A stretch of DNA of 10,419 bases. Source: Cyclostephanos tholiformis. Lineage: Eukaryota; Bacillariophyta; Thalassiosirophyceae; Thalassiosirales; Thalassiosiraceae. The position numbers and the translations under genes are program-made. The notes under the pieces were generated by a model. That model worked only from the letters and a program-made list of their open reading frames with translations, had not been told where the DNA came from and made no database searches. Position 1 is the first letter of the stretch. Each line of letters opens with the position of its first letter. Shown here piece after piece: positions 9,411-10,419 of the stretch. The stretch lies in assembly GCA_036939975.1 (NCBI GenBank), contig JALLPB010001287.1, positions 1-10,419 of the forward strand, in the 5' to 3' direction.

Positions 9411-9547
9411 TATTGCAGAGTGGTTAGATGGCTACTTGGGATTCTTGAGGGCCTAGGTTGGAACCTTGCTAGAGTAGGTGCCAGTCATTGAAGCATGGTG
9501 AAGACTCAGAACCTTGTTCGAATCCCCAGTGTGGTCTCGTAACTTTT
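9411..9547 (+). repeat. tRNA-like sequence with Pol III box A and box B (SINE-like candidate)
   Basis: TTGCAGAGTGG (9413-9423) is one base from a box A of the tRNA-Leu/Ser type, and it is followed by TTAGATGGC as in a D arm. GTTCGAATCC (9516-9525) is a perfect box B. A TTTT run at 9544-9547 could terminate Pol III. A weaker box B-like GGTTGGAACC (9457-9466) lies closer, at near-tRNA spacing. No acceptor or T stem pairs properly around either box B, so this is not a functional tRNA. It fits a decayed tRNA-derived SINE or pseudo-tRNA. Both boxes are short enough that chance cannot be excluded. Confidence 0.4.
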
Positions 9548-9968
9548 CACTCCCATACCATGACCCATGGTAAATATACTATGCATTCAAAAACCTGTAG
9601 TGCCTTTGGGTTTAGGTACATCAACCCATGCCATACCCCCTAGTATGAGACTGGCCTAGCATAGCGTACAAGTGGTATATGTTCAAAAGAGCACATATGC
9701 AACTTCAACAGCATACTGTGAGTTGTGTTAATTTGCTACCGATGGGTACATAATTAACCATTTATTTAAAATCCCTTCAAAGCCAACCCCGGCCTAAGCA
9801 TGAGACGAGGCAATCATTGTCCAAGACCCAGAAAAACTGAGCAAAGGAATGTGTATGGAGGCTGCGCTTAGGTGCCACTTGTGCTTGTGTGATGTGGCTT
9901 CGAATTACTCAATCATATTTTTGTGAGAACTTGGTTCTGTAAGGTGCACTCTAATGGCAAAGAGTTTC
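9548..9968. other. Non-coding stretch without recognised features
   Basis: No open frame of note, no splice-joined coding pattern and no clear repeat on either strand. Base composition matches the flanking repeat-bearing DNA. Confidence 0.45.
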
Positions 9969-10100
9969 CCATGAGTTGCAGTAGGATCTCAGCTGACTCC
10001 CCCAAACCTCCCGAGGTGTGATTTGTAGTTGTAGTCATGACAGCGAGGGTACATCCATGATATGCATGTATATTCACCACAGCAGAAGTGGCTCAATCAA
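9969..10100 (+). repeat. Diverged repeat, copy 1
   Basis: It aligns with 10185-10314 in the same orientation over about 125 bp. Shared blocks are catgagttgcag/catgctgcaat, cctcc, atttgtagt, gagggtacatcca/gagggtgcatcca and a closing tggctcaatca/tgactcaaaca. It contains the perfect small hairpin ACCTC-CC-GAGGT (10006-10017). Confidence 0.55.
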
Positions 10101-10184
10101 CTAAAACATGCTCAGATGGATGTGGGATCAATTATGAAGGGTACTAGCCTAGAAGAGCCTCAAACAAAATTAAACTACACATTA

Positions 10185-10314
10185 ACATGCTGCAATTACT
10201 CAGGATTTTAGCCAACCTCCTCAAACTTCAACAAGGTTGGAGCATAATTTGTAGTGGTAATGGTGTGAGGGTGCATCCACATACATATATACATTTACAA
10301 ATGTGACTCAAACA
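10185..10314 (+). repeat. Diverged repeat, copy 2
   Basis: Second copy, offset by about 226 bp (the atttgtagt block is at 10021 in copy 1 and 10247 here). At the place where copy 1 has its hairpin, this copy has CCAACCT (10212-10218) and AGGTTGG (10234-10240), a perfect 7-bp stem with a 15-nt loop. Roughly estimated identity is well below 80 percent. Confidence 0.55.
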
Positions 10315-10368
10315 TCTTCACAATATTGAGATTGTTGTGAGATGACAATGTTCCCACCCATCCAAACT

Positions 10369-10419
10369 ACCGTAAAAACCGGGGATTAAGAAACACCGGG
10401 GATTAAGAAACAGACACTA
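10369..10419 (+). repeat. Partial second MITE-like terminus with an internal 17-bp duplication
   Basis: It begins accgtaaaaaccgggg and matches the 42-68 terminus and the reversed 314-340 terminus with five or six mismatches over 25 bases. It then reaches cagacacta, the reverse complement of 308-316. The unit accggggattaagaaac is duplicated in tandem (10378-10394 and 10395-10411). The element is cut by the window edge, so its other end cannot be seen. Confidence 0.65.

Noticed and set aside
9411..9481. Functional tRNA gene
   Set aside because: Box A and a near box B are spaced roughly like a tRNA, but the acceptor and T stems do not pair and the conserved C of the T loop is replaced by G.
9090..9491. 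133-codon plus-strand open frame
   Set aside because: It starts at TTG, has no recognisable domain, low-complexity composition, and its end overlaps the tRNA-like sequence. No splice extension improves it.

Overview
The window looks like nuclear DNA of a photosynthetic stramenopile, most likely a diatom. This is inferred from short introns (67-149 bp) that nearly all start GTGAGT-like and end TTTAG- or ATAG-like, from a nuclear-type mitochondrial ribosomal protein gene, and from a secreted-type GH16 glucanase ending in a Cys-rich module of a kind I associate with diatom secreted proteins. No bacterial operon structure, rRNA or CRISPR array is visible.

Layout, left to right. (1) 42-340: a 299-bp MITE-like element with 27-bp imperfect terminal inverted repeats; a related terminus reappears at the extreme right edge (10369-10419). 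(2) 451-2544, plus strand: a five-exon gene for a 585-residue membrane-anchored GH16 beta-glucanase. Its catalytic motif is split between a 22-nt microexon and a 41-nt exon. (3) 2545-2706: short convergent 3' spacer. (4) 7744-2707, minus strand: a four-exon gene for a predicted 1572-residue protein. An acidic cytosolic tail is followed by a glycosylated lumenal domain, a multi-pass Wntless/TMEM181-like membrane region and a complete class 3 (alpha/beta hydrolase) lipase. This fusion is the most unusual item here. (5) 7745-8148: a 404-bp spacer between divergent genes, probably a shared promoter region. (6) 8149-8878, plus strand: a two-exon gene for mitochondrial large-subunit ribosomal protein mL49 (Img2 family). 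(7) 8879-10419: no credible protein gene. It holds a tRNA-like Pol III-type sequence (about 9411-9547), two diverged copies of a ~125-bp repeat, and the start of a second MITE-like terminus.

The three genes do not form an obvious pathway. The GH16 enzyme would act on beta-1,3-glucan (chrysolaminarin or wall glucan) at a membrane. The fusion protein would act on glycerolipids at an endomembrane or the plasma membrane. mL49 is housekeeping. Gene models were built by hand from reading frames, splice signals and phase agreement at each junction; no database search was possible.
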